A stretch of 64,000 nt of DNA from an uncultured Ruminococcus sp. (GTDB lineage: Bacteria; Bacillota; Clostridia; Oscillospirales; Ruminococcaceae), in assembly GCF_946415235.1 (NCBI RefSeq), contig NZ_CAMKRR010000003.1, positions 49,334 to 113,333 on the forward strand, in the 5' to 3' direction. Below the pieces are notes generated by a model. That model was not told the origin of the DNA and made no database searches. It saw nothing but the letters and a program-made list of their open reading frames with translations. Every line of letters begins with the position of its first letter. Position 1 is the first letter of the stretch. Below, piece after piece: positions 1 through 7,746 of the stretch. The position numbers and the translations under genes are program-made.

Positions 1-1096
1 CAAAGCCTGCTTTACCTATAGCACCGACCTTATGGATATTTTCAACTCCGAGATGCACGCAGCCGGGACCGATAGACTCACTCAGTCCGTAGTTTGTATC
101 GTACTGATGCTTGGGGAAGACCTTCTTCCAGCGAGCGATAAGTGAAGGAGGAACAGGCTGAGCACCTATATGCATAAGTCTCCACTGATCAAGATCATAC
201 TGTGAAAGATCTATCTCTCCCCTGTCAATCGCATCAAGAATATCCTGAGCCCACGGTACAAGAAGCCATACTATAGTGCATCCCTCAGCAGAGACTGTTT
301 CTATGATAGACTTCGGCTTAACTCCCTTCAGCAGAACAGCCTTGCTTCCCGAATAAAGACTTCCGAACCAGTGCATCTTTGCACCTGTATGGTAAAGCGG
401 CGGGATACAAAGGAAAATATCGTCACGAGTCTGACCGTGGTGATTCTGCTCAACTTTTGCCGAATGCATAAGGCTTGTATGATCGTGCAGTATAGCTTTC
501 GGGAAGCCTGTTGTACCCGAAGAGAAATAAATAGCTGCATTATCATCATCAGAAACCTTTATATCAGGTTCAGCGCTTGCACAGTTAGCTACGAGGCTGT
601 CATAGTGCTCCGCAAAGGTCGGACATCCTTCACCGACATAGAAAAGAAGTCTGTTTTTGCTTATTTCATCGGCAATCTCTTCAATTCGTCCGATAAACTC
701 GGGACCGAATACAAGTATATCGACCTCAGCAAGATCAAGGCAATATTTTATCTCGTCCGATGTATAGCGGTAATTAAGAGGTACAGCAAGAGCACCTGTT
801 TTAAGTATTCCGAAGTATATAGGAAGCCATTCAAGACAATTCATAAGAAGGATACCGACCTTATCGCCCTTATGTACTCCACGCTCTAAAAGCATATTGG
901 CGAAGCGGTTAGCCTTCTCATCAAAGACCTTCCATGTTATCTCTCGTCTGTAATGACATTCGGGATTTGGTTCTATGAGCTCGTATTCCTTCCATGTTAT
1001 ACGGCGCACCTCGGTTATCTCGGGATTGATCTCAACAAGAGCCACATCACTGCCATATAATTCTGCATTTCTTTTAAGTAAATCTGTAATTGGCAT
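1..1096 (-). CDS. AMP-dependent acyl-CoA synthetase / ligase, 3' end outside the window
   Basis: The frame is open from an ATG at 1096 to the window edge, giving 365 residues of an adenylate-forming acyl-CoA ligase. These enzymes activate a carboxylic acid with ATP to an acyl-adenylate and transfer it to CoA in the cytoplasm. The phosphate-binding loop YFSSGTTGFPKA lies near residues 190-201 and is intact; further on, a YGLSES stretch matches the adenine-binding region of the family. The RBS AAAGGA precedes the ATG. The C-terminal lid domain, about one third of the protein, lies off the left edge. The N-terminus resembles long-chain fatty-acid ligases, but the substrate cannot be told from this portion. 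Confidence 0.88.
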   Translation of the reverse strand, partial: MPITDLLKRNAELYGSDVALVEINPEITEVRRITWKEYELIEPNPECHYRREITWKVFDEKANRFANMLLERGVHKGDKVGILLMNCLEWLPIYFGILKTGALAVPLNYRYTSDEIKYCLDLAEVDILVFGPEFIGRIEEIADEISKNRLLFYVGEGCPTFAEHYDSLVANCASAEPDIKVSDDDNAAIYFSSGTTGFPKAILHDHTSLMHSAKVEQNHHGQTRDDIFLCIPPLYHTGAKMHWFGSLYSGSKAVLLKGVKPKSIIETVSAEGCTIVWLLVPWAQDILDAIDRGEIDLSQYDLDQWRLMHIGAQPVPPSLIARWKKVFPKHQYDTNYGLSESIGPGCVHLGVENIHKVGAIGKAGF

Positions 1097-1176
1097 TATA
1101 CGTATCCTTTCTGCCGAAACAGCCCTGCACTTTGGCATATAAAAGCCAAAAAGCTGTAAAGCAATAAACTATTCTT

Positions 1177-1205
1177 ATTTTATCACAAAAAGACAGGAAA
1201 GTAAA
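1177..1205 (-). promoter_or_regulatory. Sigma-A promoter for the acyl-CoA synthetase gene
   Basis: On the minus strand TTTACT (1205-1200) and TAAAAT (1182-1177) are separated by 17 bp, about 80 nt upstream of the synthetase start codon. This is a pattern match only. Confidence 0.45.
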
Positions 1206-1266
1206 GTCTTTCTAAGCGTATTATTAGCCAAATTACGGCTTTACTTTTTTTACATATTGCATAAAT

Positions 1267-1295
1267 AAAGGCACATATATTGCATATGCGCCTTT
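1267..1295 (-). terminator. Hairpin terminator after the zinc-ribbon gene
   Basis: AAAGGC (1267-1272) pairs with GCCTTT (1290-1295), extended by CATAT/ATATG inside. On the minus strand it lies just after the stop codon of the zinc-ribbon gene and is followed by an ATTTAT run. Confidence 0.6.
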
Positions 1296-1301
1296 AACCG
1301 T

Positions 1302-1763
1302 TCATTCTTTTTCTTCGATATCAGCTGAATCAACAACAACTTCTGCTGCTTTCTCAACGACCTCGGCAGTTTCAGCAGCAGGTTCCTCGATCTGAACCTT
1401 CTGACCGCATTTGTCACAGAAAGACTGCTCCCTGCTTATCTGTGCGCCGCAGTTTGTACAAAACATCTTGTCCTCAAGAGTCATAAGGACAGCTTTCAGC
1501 TCTGCAAGCTTCTTATTCTTTTCCTTGATATCGGAAACAGTATCTTCAAACTCATTTTCCGGGGAATTGCATATCTTTTCAAACATTGCCTTACCAAGCT
1601 CTATGTAATCAGCATTTATACCTGATTCAATATTTGAAATTTCATTTTTGATCTTTGTTTTCTCCATAAATTTCTTTGAATTGGCTGAAACCGTCTTAGC
1701 CCCGCGCTCAACGGAACCTCCGACTTTTCCTGCAAAGCCTTTTACTGAATCAACGAAACCCAT
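1302..1763 (-). CDS. Zinc-ribbon protein of unknown function
   Basis: This 153-residue protein has an excellent RBS (AAAGGAGG) before its ATG. The N-terminal 25 residues are small and glycine-rich. Residues 30-98 are charged and likely helical, possibly a coiled coil. A zinc ribbon follows with two CxxC knuckles (Cys 102/105 and 116/119), as in double-zinc-ribbon domains. The tail is Ala/Glu/Val-rich and acidic. There is no signal peptide or clear membrane segment. I do not recognise a named family and cannot assign a function. It probably has its own promoter overlapping the end of the phosphorylase gene and a terminator directly downstream, so it may be a single-gene unit. Confidence 0.8.
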   Translation of the reverse strand: MGFVDSVKGFAGKVGGSVERGAKTVSANSKKFMEKTKIKNEISNIESGINADYIELGKAMFEKICNSPENEFEDTVSDIKEKNKKLAELKAVLMTLEDKMFCTNCGAQISREQSFCDKCGQKVQIEEPAAETAEVVEKAAEVVVDSADIEEKE

Positions 1764-1795
1764 AATGAGTTACCTCCTTTATATTTTATATTCAT

Positions 1796-1824
1796 ATTTT
1801 ATCACACTGAAAGTCTTTCGTCAA
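1796..1824 (-). promoter_or_regulatory. Sigma-A promoter for the zinc-ribbon gene
   Basis: TTGACG (1824-1819) and TAAAAT (1801-1796) with a 17-bp spacer. The -35 box overlaps the stop codon of the upstream phosphorylase gene. The zinc-ribbon start codon is about 33 nt downstream of the -10 box. Confidence 0.55.
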
Positions 1825-3095
1825 GTATAGCTTGGCTTTTCAGTGATCTTGAACTTTACTGCATTGAGCGCTCTGACCGCTGCATCGGAAAAATCGCTGC
1901 AAACTGTGGAATACAGTGTCATTATAATATCGTCAGCGTTAAGATGATCCCCTATTTCACAGTTCATGACTATACCAGCGCTCATATCAATTTTGTCATT
2001 CTTATTCAGCCTTCCCGCGCCGAGCAGAACCGATGTCATACCCAGCTCTTCACAGTTGAAGCCAAGTATTTCCATATCCTTTGTGGCTCTTATCTCGTAT
2101 TTAAGCTGCGGCTGAGGCAGCAATGACGTATCATCGCATATTTTTTCGTTTCCGCCGTGGAGCTTTATCGTCCTGCGAAGGATATCGAGAGCTTTGCCCG
2201 AAGAAACAGCTTCTTCGGCCATTCTCCTGCACTCCCCGTTATTCCCCTTACCTGCCAGTTCGAGCATATCAGCAGCAAGTTCTATACAAATATCGTAAAG
2301 CTTTCCCTTGCTCCTGCCCTGAAGTATCTCGACAGCTTCTCTGACTTCAAGAGCATTGCCGATATTTCTTCCCAGAGGCGAATCCATATCAGTAACTACA
2401 GCTTTGCACTTTTTGCCTGCGGACTTTCCCACCTTTTCCATAAGCTTTGCAAGCTTTTCTGCGTCACTTTTGTTCTTCATAAAAGCTCCCGAGCCGTATT
2501 TAACATCAAGAACAAGGCAATTGGTATTGGTCGCAAGCTTTTTGCTCATTATACTTGCACATATGAGCGGGATACTGTCAACTGTACCCGTTGCATTACG
2601 CAAAGCATACATTTTCTTGTCAGCAGGGCATAGCTCGCCTGTCTGCGATATTATGGAAAAACCCGTCTCCTTAAGTACGCTTTCAAACTCATCAAGAGAA
2701 AGATCAGTTCTGTAACCATCGATACTTTCAAGCTTATCAATAGTTCCGCCTGTATGACCGAGTCCTCTTCCCGACATTTTTGCTACGCATACGCCGCAGG
2801 CTGCAACGACAGGTCCTATTATAAGAGATGTCTTGTCGCCGACTCCGCCTGTACTGTGCTTGTCCGCGGTAAACGGTATATTGAGTTTTAATGTATCACC
2901 GCTGTCACGCATAGCAGATGTGAGCGCGAATGTTTCCTTTTCAGTCAGTCCGTTGAGACAAACAGCCATAAGCCACGCTGACATCTGATAATCAGGGATA
3001 TCCCCTTTTGTAAAGCCGTTTACGAGCCAGAATATCTCTTCTTCGGACAGCTCCTGAGCCTTTTTTGATTTATTGATAATATCAATGATGTTCAT
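1821..3095 (-). CDS. pdp: Pyrimidine-nucleoside / thymidine phosphorylase
   Basis: The product phosphorolyses thymidine, uridine or deoxyuridine to the free base and (deoxy)ribose-1-phosphate, a cytoplasmic salvage step. At 424 residues it has the usual family length. The thymidine/pyrimidine phosphorylase signature SGRGLGHTGGT-x-DK is intact near residue 110, and KHSTGGVGDKT near residue 80 is the phosphate-binding segment. I chose the ATG at 3095 because AGGAGG lies 6 nt upstream; a longer reading from 3125 would start upstream of that RBS. Sequence alone does not separate a thymidine-specific enzyme (deoA) from a broad pyrimidine enzyme (pdp); the length and Firmicute context favour pdp. 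A cytidine deaminase gene lies at 22.4 kb. Confidence 0.93.
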   Translation of the reverse strand: MNIIDIINKSKKAQELSEEEIFWLVNGFTKGDIPDYQMSAWLMAVCLNGLTEKETFALTSAMRDSGDTLKLNIPFTADKHSTGGVGDKTSLIIGPVVAACGVCVAKMSGRGLGHTGGTIDKLESIDGYRTDLSLDEFESVLKETGFSIISQTGELCPADKKMYALRNATGTVDSIPLICASIMSKKLATNTNCLVLDVKYGSGAFMKNKSDAEKLAKLMEKVGKSAGKKCKAVVTDMDSPLGRNIGNALEVREAVEILQGRSKGKLYDICIELAADMLELAGKGNNGECRRMAEEAVSSGKALDILRRTIKLHGGNEKICDDTSLLPQPQLKYEIRATKDMEILGFNCEELGMTSVLLGAGRLNKNDKIDMSAGIVMNCEIGDHLNADDIIMTLYSTVCSDFSDAAVRALNAVKFKITEKPSYT

Positions 3096-3115
3096 GATCC
3101 ACCTCCTATATGTAT

Positions 3116-3144
3116 ATTTTACCATATAAACAATTTTAATTCAA
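3116..3144 (-). promoter_or_regulatory. Sigma-A promoter for pdp
   Basis: TTGAAT (3144-3139) and an extended -10 TGGTAAAAT (hexamer 3121-3116) with 17-bp spacing, about 20 nt before the chosen pdp start. Confidence 0.55.
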
Positions 3145-3171
3145 TAGTTTTTGTGAAATTGTCCGTTGTTT

Positions 3172-3426
3172 TTACAAAAAATTCATGATTACAAGAAACA
3201 AAACAAAAGGAGCTCCGAGAATAATGCTGCCTGAGATGTTAAAAAGGTTCAAAGGAATATCCATACCTATAATCGAACCGTACTTATTAACTATAAAAAG
3301 AGCGGCACTTCCCGTAAAAGCCCCGATAAAGAAGGAAAAAAGCTTTTTCTGACGCCTGTAATAATAAACTATCATGATAACCGCTGCAATTCCGCACAGT
3401 ATTTTAAAAATATATCCCGAATCCAT
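3172..3426 (-). CDS. BofA-like sigma-K processing inhibitor family protein
   Basis: An 84-residue integral membrane protein with at least two hydrophobic segments (about residues 6-22 and 34-48) and a hydrophobic C-terminus containing the N-x(6)-ILG-x-P pattern typical of BofA. In Bacillus, BofA sits in the outer forespore membrane and restrains the SpoIVFB protease that activates pro-sigma-K. The start at 3426 is preceded by GAGAGG at good spacing; an upstream in-frame start would overlap the preceding gene. It is the last of four small minus-strand genes. The family is also found in organisms with partial sporulation programmes, so presence alone does not prove sporulation. Confidence 0.7.
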   Translation of the reverse strand: MDSGYIFKILCGIAAVIMIVYYYRRQKKLFSFFIGAFTGSAALFIVNKYGSIIGMDIPLNLFNISGSIILGAPFVLFLVIMNFL

Positions 3427-3436
3427 TTCATACCTC

Positions 3437-3730
3437 TCACATAAGTATATAACCAAGAGCGATAATAAGCTTCATGTCTGCCCCTTCTTTTATAAGCATA
3501 TACATCAGAGCGCCGATCAGAAGCTTGTCATTGTCAATTTTTCCGTCAAAAAAATCGTCTATCAGCTCATCCAAAAGCTTGCTTTTAAATGAATAACCGC
3601 TGCCGAGATCTTCATGTATGTTTTCATTATTTTCTGATGAAGGCGGAACATCGGCAGCAGCTTTTCTGTGAATACCGTGATAAAGGTCCATATGCTCTTT
3701 TTTATGCTGATTTGTCCCATATTCAAACAT
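3437..3730 (-). CDS. Small hypothetical protein
   Basis: A 97-residue protein I do not recognise. The N-terminal 50 residues are polar and His/Asn-rich. Residues 50-70 are acidic, and the C-terminal 28 residues are strongly hydrophobic (LLIGALMYML and LIIALGYILM), which could be one membrane hairpin or a buried helix. It lies between another hypothetical gene (25 nt gap) and the BofA-like gene (10 nt gap), so the four are probably co-transcribed. The RBS is a purine run (AAAGGGGG) rather far from the ATG; a start at 3691 is an alternative. Co-location with BofA suggests, but does not show, an envelope or developmental role. Confidence 0.65.
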   Translation of the reverse strand: MFEYGTNQHKKEHMDLYHGIHRKAAADVPPSSENNENIHEDLGSGYSFKSKLLDELIDDFFDGKIDNDKLLIGALMYMLIKEGADMKLIIALGYILM

Positions 3731-3753
3731 CGCGGCTGCCTATCCCCCTTTCA

Positions 3754-4095
3754 TCAGATAAGATCATGCAGCATTCCGCTGTCCTTTACTATATTCCATA
3801 CGGCAAGGAGTTTCAGAAGCTTAAGAGCTTTATCTACACGTTTCTGCTTTTCAGCGCCGAGATGAGGCTTTAAAGCAAGCAGCAGATCAGTATTCTTGTC
3901 CTGTTTTGAAGCCTCTCCGATAAGATTTGTAAGCTTCATAACAGAAGCTATATCAATATCAGGCAGATTTGCCGCCTCCACGCCTGCATCTGTGTTTTTA
4001 TCCTCCGATACGAGCATCTGAGCAAGCTCCGACAGCTGCTTTATGCTTTCTTCATCTGACAGCAGATCGCTTATTTTGCTCATTATATCATCCAT
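3754..4095 (-). CDS. Small hypothetical protein in the bofA-like cluster
   Basis: A 113-residue, mostly alpha-helical and soluble protein by composition; no signal peptide and no recognised domain. It begins with an acidic helix and ends with a Lys/Leu-rich amphipathic stretch followed by a hydrophobic tail (LLKLLAVWNIVKDSGM). The first ATG (4095) has no good RBS. The ATG at 4083 has GGA about 7 nt upstream and may be the real start. It is 11 nt after the 83-residue gene and 23 nt before the next, consistent with one transcript. Confidence 0.65.
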   Translation of the reverse strand: MDDIMSKISDLLSDEESIKQLSELAQMLVSEDKNTDAGVEAANLPDIDIASVMKLTNLIGEASKQDKNTDLLLALKPHLGAEKQKRVDKALKLLKLLAVWNIVKDSGMLHDLI

Positions 4096-4106
4096 AAGTC
4101 AAATTT

Positions 4107-4358
4107 CTATTTCTTTGAGCCTGAAAGCTTCTCATAGAGTGCCTTTGCCTGCGGGCTGCTCATCATTTTTTCAACAATCTGCGGATTATTAACAGCCTGT
4201 TGAAATTTTGCAGCGTCATTGGGTGACATGGCTGAAAGCGCACTGTCAAATTTGCCTTCTTCAAGCTCCTTTTTCAGCTTTTCAGACGGAACTCCTATCT
4301 TTTTGCTCACAACATTCAGAAGTGCCGCTATTTTCTTTGGATCAATATTATTATTCAT
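4107..4358 (-). CDS. Small hypothetical helical protein, first gene of the bofA-like cluster
   Basis: An 83-residue soluble, Lys/Ala-rich protein predicted to be helical. It contains MSPNDAAKFQQAVNNP and ends in a basic tail; repeated short helices separated by Pro suggest a small helical bundle. AAGGAG lies 7 nt before the ATG, so the start is secure. It heads the run of four small minus-strand genes that ends with the BofA-like protein. I do not recognise the family and infer no function. Confidence 0.7.
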   Translation of the reverse strand: MNNNIDPKKIAALLNVVSKKIGVPSEKLKKELEEGKFDSALSAMSPNDAAKFQQAVNNPQIVEKMMSSPQAKALYEKLSGSKK

Positions 4359-4398
4359 ATTTTTGCTCCTTAATTGTAATGTATGCAGTAATAATATA

Positions 4399-4427
4399 TT
4401 GCATTTTTCAAAAAAATATGATATAAT
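4399..4427 (+). promoter_or_regulatory. Sigma-A promoter upstream of the YfcE-type gene
   Basis: TTGCAT (4399-4404) and TATAAT (4422-4427) with a 17-bp spacer on the plus strand. It would give a leader of roughly 90 nt before the TTG start at 4527. Confidence 0.55.
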
Positions 4428-4493
4428 GTTTGTATAACGAACATTATATTTTTTTATGTCAGTGCAGACCGAGGATTTGCTTCCTAAAATCGG
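4420..4493 (+). repeat. Leader element, copy A (related to 23106-23191)
   Basis: The order GATATAAT, 16 nt, TTATATTT, a spacer with CAG..GCAGA, GATTTGCTTCCT, then AATCGG is matched by a second copy at 23106-23191. The first spacer is exactly 16 nt in both copies. Both lie upstream of plus-strand genes. The match is by eye and the spacers diverge. Confidence 0.4.
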
Positions 4494-4526
4494 ACAATCA
4501 CATCTTTTAATCTGGAGGGATCAAAC

Positions 4527-5009
4527 TTGCGTATCGTTGTACTATCTGATACACACGGCAATTCTTATGCTCTTGAAAGTGTTATTTTAAGAAATACAGA
4601 CGCAGATTGGATATTTCACCTCGGTGACGGTGAGCGTGAGCTTGATAATTTCCTTCTTTCGCACCAGAAACTCGCTCCCAAGATCATTCATGTGGCAGGC
4701 AACTGTGATTTTGACAGTCTGAGTCAGGAGGTTTTTGTTCTTCCCGTTATGGAGCATAAGATCCTTGCAACACATGGTCACCTTTACGGTGTAGGCAGTT
4801 CTCTCGACAGATTAACAGCTCTCGCTCAGACAAACGGATGTGATATCGTGCTTTTCGGGCACACTCATATGAAGTACGAAAGCTACGAGAACGGGATATA
4901 TTATCTCAATCCGGGAAGTGCTTCTATCCCTCGTGACGGCAGCAAGCCTACATTCGGACATATAGATATATCCCCTGCGGGTGTTGTGCTTAATATTGCG
5001 GAAGTATGA
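4527..5009 (+). CDS. YfcE/MJ0936-type metallophosphodiesterase
   Basis: A 160-residue single-domain calcineurin-like phosphoesterase with the usual ligand motifs: SDTHGN (residues 7-12), GDGERE (about 33), AGNCD (about 56), THGH (about 84) and FGHTH (about 112). Family members bind two metal ions and hydrolyse phosphodiesters in the cytoplasm; the natural substrate is usually unknown. The start is TTG at 4527, supported by GGAGG 8 nt upstream and by the conserved family N-terminus (MRIVVLSDTHGN). It is probably transcribed alone from the promoter at 4399-4427 and ends before the bidirectional terminator at 5062-5097. Confidence 0.88.
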   Translation: MRIVVLSDTHGNSYALESVILRNTDADWIFHLGDGERELDNFLLSHQKLAPKIIHVAGNCDFDSLSQEVFVLPVMEHKILATHGHLYGVGSSLDRLTALAQTNGCDIVLFGHTHMKYESYENGIYYLNPGSASIPRDGSKPTFGHIDISPAGVVLNIAEV

Positions 5010-5061
5010 TCTCCCCTGCTATATTCTATGCATAAGCGCTTAATATGTTACATAAAATAAG

Positions 5062-5097
5062 AACACCCCTTGGACCTTTAAAAGTTCAAGGGGTGTT
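5062..5097. terminator. Bidirectional hairpin terminator
   Basis: AACACCCCTT (5062-5071) pairs with AAGGGGTGTT (5088-5097), and the stem extends inward. T-rich sequence flanks the outgoing side, and the hairpin lies between converging genes. Confidence 0.8.
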
Positions 5098-5101
5098 TCG
5101 T

Positions 5102-5176
5102 TTATTGTGAAACAACGCTTTCTATTTTCCATTCACTGTTTACAAGAGCAAAAGTAAAAAGTTTTGTATTGCTTAT
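5102..5176 (-). pseudogene. 24-codon coding-like remnant directly after the yesL stop
   Basis: Immediately after the TAA of the YesL-like gene, in the same frame, 24 sense codons run to the next TAA. The peptide contains LFTFALVNSEWKIESVV, an alternating hydrophobic pattern with a Glu-Trp-Lys turn that looks like the last strands of an NTF2-like or lipoprotein domain. There is no start codon or RBS of its own. It may be a decayed gene end, a readthrough tail, or chance. Confidence 0.3.
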
Positions 5177-6100
5177 TTATGATATTCTCTTGCCTTTGCT
5201 TTTTTTACGCTGTTCCACAGGCTTTTCCTTACCGCCCATATCCTCGAAGATACGCTCTGTTTCATCAGGCGTTTCATCAACAAGCTCAGGATTTACTTCT
5301 CCTATACTCGTGTAATAAGGGTTTATAACATATTTCTGTATCACAGGATAACAATTGAAACACGAGACCAGACAAAGAAATGCTGCGGGGAAAAATGGTA
5401 TCAATATCAGGAAAACAGGCAGTACATACAGTCTGAAAACATACATCAATGCAACAGTTGCGACGATAACACCAAAGGTAATGAAATTCTGCTTGATCGC
5501 TACAAATGCAAGTGCAAGCGAGTTCTTGAAGAGATTCTTTACCTTAAGCGTAGTTGCAACCATCATAGGGAAAATATAAAAATTCATTATCGTTATCACA
5601 AGAAAAAGGCTGAGAGTAATGACCATTGGTATGTACAAAGCCTTCGTATTGTAATGCGTTGCCAAAGCGGGATAAAAGCTCAGCGATGAAAGCGCAGATA
5701 ATATAATGATACAATCAACAAAGCCCACTATTGAAGCTGTTTTGAAATTGCCCTTGAAAGCCTTCCAGAAATCATGCCATATAAAGGCGTGCTTTCCTAA
5801 AACATAAGACCTTATGACCTTTGTCATTCCCGCAGTTGCAGGTCCTATCAATACCATAAAAATAACAGCCAGAATTGCAGCCGCAATGACAGAATGAGGA
5901 TATTTTCCTTTAAGCAGGCTTATGACAGGCAGGACCATCACCAAAGGCATGAAAAACATCATATAAATGAGGTTTATCTCCATAAGCTGCCACAGCTTTC
6001 TGCCAAATATATCAAAAAAGAGTGCAATGCCTTCCTTTTTGGGCGCATCCTTTGCTATACCAACGCCCGCACTCTCATATTTTCTTGAAAAAAAGCCCAA
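5177..6100 (-). CDS. YesL family (DUF624) membrane protein
   Basis: A 307-residue polytopic membrane protein with about six hydrophobic segments (near residues 45-65, 70-95, 120-145, 160-180, 205-225, 230-255), a short basic N-terminus and a charged Lys/Arg-rich tail. The N-terminal block (DIFGRKLWQLMEINLIYM) and GPATAGMTKVIRSYV match the DUF624/YesL pattern. Family members often lie near carbohydrate-transport genes, but their activity is not established. The gene follows the SpoIIM-like gene by 15 nt, so the two are likely co-transcribed. A coding-like tail follows the stop codon. Confidence 0.8.
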   Translation of the reverse strand: MGFFSRKYESAGVGIAKDAPKKEGIALFFDIFGRKLWQLMEINLIYMMFFMPLVMVLPVISLLKGKYPHSVIAAAILAVIFMVLIGPATAGMTKVIRSYVLGKHAFIWHDFWKAFKGNFKTASIVGFVDCIIILSALSSLSFYPALATHYNTKALYIPMVITLSLFLVITIMNFYIFPMMVATTLKVKNLFKNSLALAFVAIKQNFITFGVIVATVALMYVFRLYVLPVFLILIPFFPAAFLCLVSCFNCYPVIQKYVINPYYTSIGEVNPELVDETPDETERIFEDMGGKEKPVEQRKKSKGKRIS

Positions 6101-6115
6101 TTTAAACTCCTCCGT

Positions 6116-6712
6116 TTACAGTCTAAAAAGTTTTAAATACAAAAAATCAAAAACACCGACAGCTGCCGAGAATACCAAAGCTAAAAGCATCAGTACAATA
6201 AATCTAATACAGTAAAGTCTGAGATCAAGCTCTCTGCTGTCCCTGATGTCACCGTCACGATAAACGCAGAAAAGCGCTGCAGAGCTTTTTAATGCAGACC
6301 TGACAGTCAACGCTGTGATTGCAAATACGAATCCCGCTTTTGGAAGAACAGTCATGACCAACGGCAGAACAGCACTTTTTCCGTAAAGCTTGTACATGGT
6401 AAATATACAGGAGCCTACTGCTGTCCCATCGTTCAGAAGCAGAAAATAAGCAAACGGCTGCCCTATCGCTGAAAAACCTGCAATAAAAGCAAAGCAAACA
6501 CACAGAACAGAAATAATGAATGTATTTTTTATGTCTGCTGCTGCAAAAAATCTTTCAGAAGACACCGTATAGCCAAATCGTGCCCATTCAAATTCAAATA
6601 AAGGCTTTTCTGCAACAGAACCTATTACGATCCCTGTGATTATTATGGATATAAAAAACGGTAAGCTTGTCCATATACAGTGTGTTTCTGCATTGGTACC
6701 CATATTTTTCAT
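6116..6712 (-). CDS. SpoIIM-like membrane protein
   Basis: A membrane protein of about 198 residues with hydrophobic stretches near residues 15-35, 60-90, 100-115, 118-140 and 172-195. The central block, AFIAGFSAIGQPFAY followed by small residues and LPLVMTVLPKAGFVF, resembles the SpoIIM/DUF95 family, in which SpoIIM joins SpoIID and SpoIIP in the engulfment machinery. Three in-frame ATGs sit near the start; 6712 is 9 nt after AAAGGA and is preferred over 6721, which abuts the RBS. Similarity is to the fold pattern, and the nearby BofA-like gene makes a sporulation link reasonable. It could also be a general membrane protein of the same superfamily. Confidence 0.5.
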   Translation of the reverse strand: MKNMGTNAETHCIWTSLPFFISIIITGIVIGSVAEKPLFEFEWARFGYTVSSERFFAAADIKNTFIISVLCVCFAFIAGFSAIGQPFAYFLLLNDGTAVGSCIFTMYKLYGKSAVLPLVMTVLPKAGFVFAITALTVRSALKSSAALFCVYRDGDIRDSRELDLRLYCIRFIVLMLLALVFSAAVGVFDFLYLKLFRL

Positions 6713-6763
6713 GTGCATCATTCCTTTCTACTAAAAAATATGCACATGAAAGGTCATTTAGAA

Positions 6764-7564
6764 TTATTTTGAAAGCTCGTATGCTCTCCTGGTGCAGCTT
6801 TCACAGCAATTCTTAACTACATCTGTAAGGTTTCCCTCATAGAGCCTGTCAAGTCCTGCAAGAGTTGTACCTCCGGGAGATGATACCATTTTTATAAGTT
6901 CATCTATTGTATTGCCTGAATCCGTTATCATTTTCGCCGAACCGATAAGGCTCTGTGTAAAAAGCTCCTCTGCCGCAGCTTTATCTATTCCTACAGAAGC
7001 TGCATAGTCGATAAATCCCTTTGCGAAAAGATAGATAAAAGCAGGGCTGCTGCCGTTTATAGCGATTATCTCCTTCATCTTGTCCTTGGGGATCACAGCA
7101 GCCTTACCGCATATCCTGAAGATATTCAGAACAACGTCAAATTCTTCATCGGAAACTCTCTCATTTCTTGAAAGAGCAGATGCACCTTCACCAAGAAGAA
7201 GGGGGGTATTCGGCATTACAAGGATGACCTTTGCTTCGGGAATAGTCTTCTTTGCAATAAAGTCATCACCGATACCTGCTGCTATTGAAATAATTACTGT
7301 ATCCTTTTGGGTATGTGCAGCGATAGTTTCAAGTACTCCCTCAATTATCTGAGGCTTTACAGCAAGAAAAACATACTTGCATTTTTCCATTATTTCCTTT
7401 TCGGAAGAGCAAGCAGATACATTGTATTTACTGAGAGCTTCTACCTTTTCTGTACTCGGATCGAATGCAAAAAGTTCAACATCCTTTCCAAGGCTGCTTG
7501 TGGATATGCCTTTCATAATAGCGGTGCCCATATTTCCTGCACCAATAAAACCTATGTTTGCCAT
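6764..7564 (-). CDS. proC: Pyrroline-5-carboxylate reductase
   Basis: This enzyme makes the last step of proline synthesis, reducing pyrroline-5-carboxylate to proline with NAD(P)H in the cytoplasm. The 266-residue length is typical. The Rossmann motif GFIGAGNMGTA starts at residue 5, VMPNTP near residue 117 is the family's conserved loop, and the C-terminal signature is seen as VSSPGGTTLAGL near 228-239. AAGGAG precedes the ATG. A good promoter lies about 35 nt upstream. The SpoIIM-like gene follows after 42 nt and may be read through. Confidence 0.95.
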   Translation of the reverse strand: MANIGFIGAGNMGTAIMKGISTSSLGKDVELFAFDPSTEKVEALSKYNVSACSSEKEIMEKCKYVFLAVKPQIIEGVLETIAAHTQKDTVIISIAAGIGDDFIAKKTIPEAKVILVMPNTPLLLGEGASALSRNERVSDEEFDVVLNIFRICGKAAVIPKDKMKEIIAINGSSPAFIYLFAKGFIDYAASVGIDKAAAEELFTQSLIGSAKMITDSGNTIDELIKMVSSPGGTTLAGLDRLYEGNLTDVVKNCCESCTRRAYELSK

Positions 7565-7597
7565 AGCATTTATCTCCTTAATTAATAATCATTAATT

Positions 7598-7626
7598 ATT
7601 ATACATCATTTTGTACAAAAAAGCAA
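7598..7626 (-). promoter_or_regulatory. Sigma-A promoter for proC
   Basis: TTGCTT (7626-7621) and TATAAT (7603-7598), 17-bp spacer, about 35 nt before the proC ATG. Confidence 0.65.
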
Positions 7627-7694
7627 GTCTAAATTTTACAGATAAATAAAATAAAGTATTGTTATAAAAAAATACGATCTATTACATTTATCGC

Positions 7695-7723
7695 TTGACA
7701 TTTCAGGAAAGCGATGATAGAAT
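7695..7723 (+). promoter_or_regulatory. Sigma-A promoter for the 7747 gene and the radical SAM gene
   Basis: TTGACA (7695-7700) and TAGAAT (7718-7723) with exactly 17 bp between them. The RBS AAGGGGGA and ATG follow within 25 nt. Confidence 0.7.
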
Positions 7724-7746
7724 TATCGTAATAAGGGGGAACATCT

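Noticed and set aside
371..889. 172-codon plus-strand frame over the acyl-CoA synthetase
   Set aside because: It is antisense to a well-supported AMP-ligase frame with intact motifs and has no RBS; its translation resembles no protein.
2157..2633. Plus-strand frames inside pdp
   Set aside because: Antisense to conserved phosphorylase motifs; no RBS or recognisable protein.
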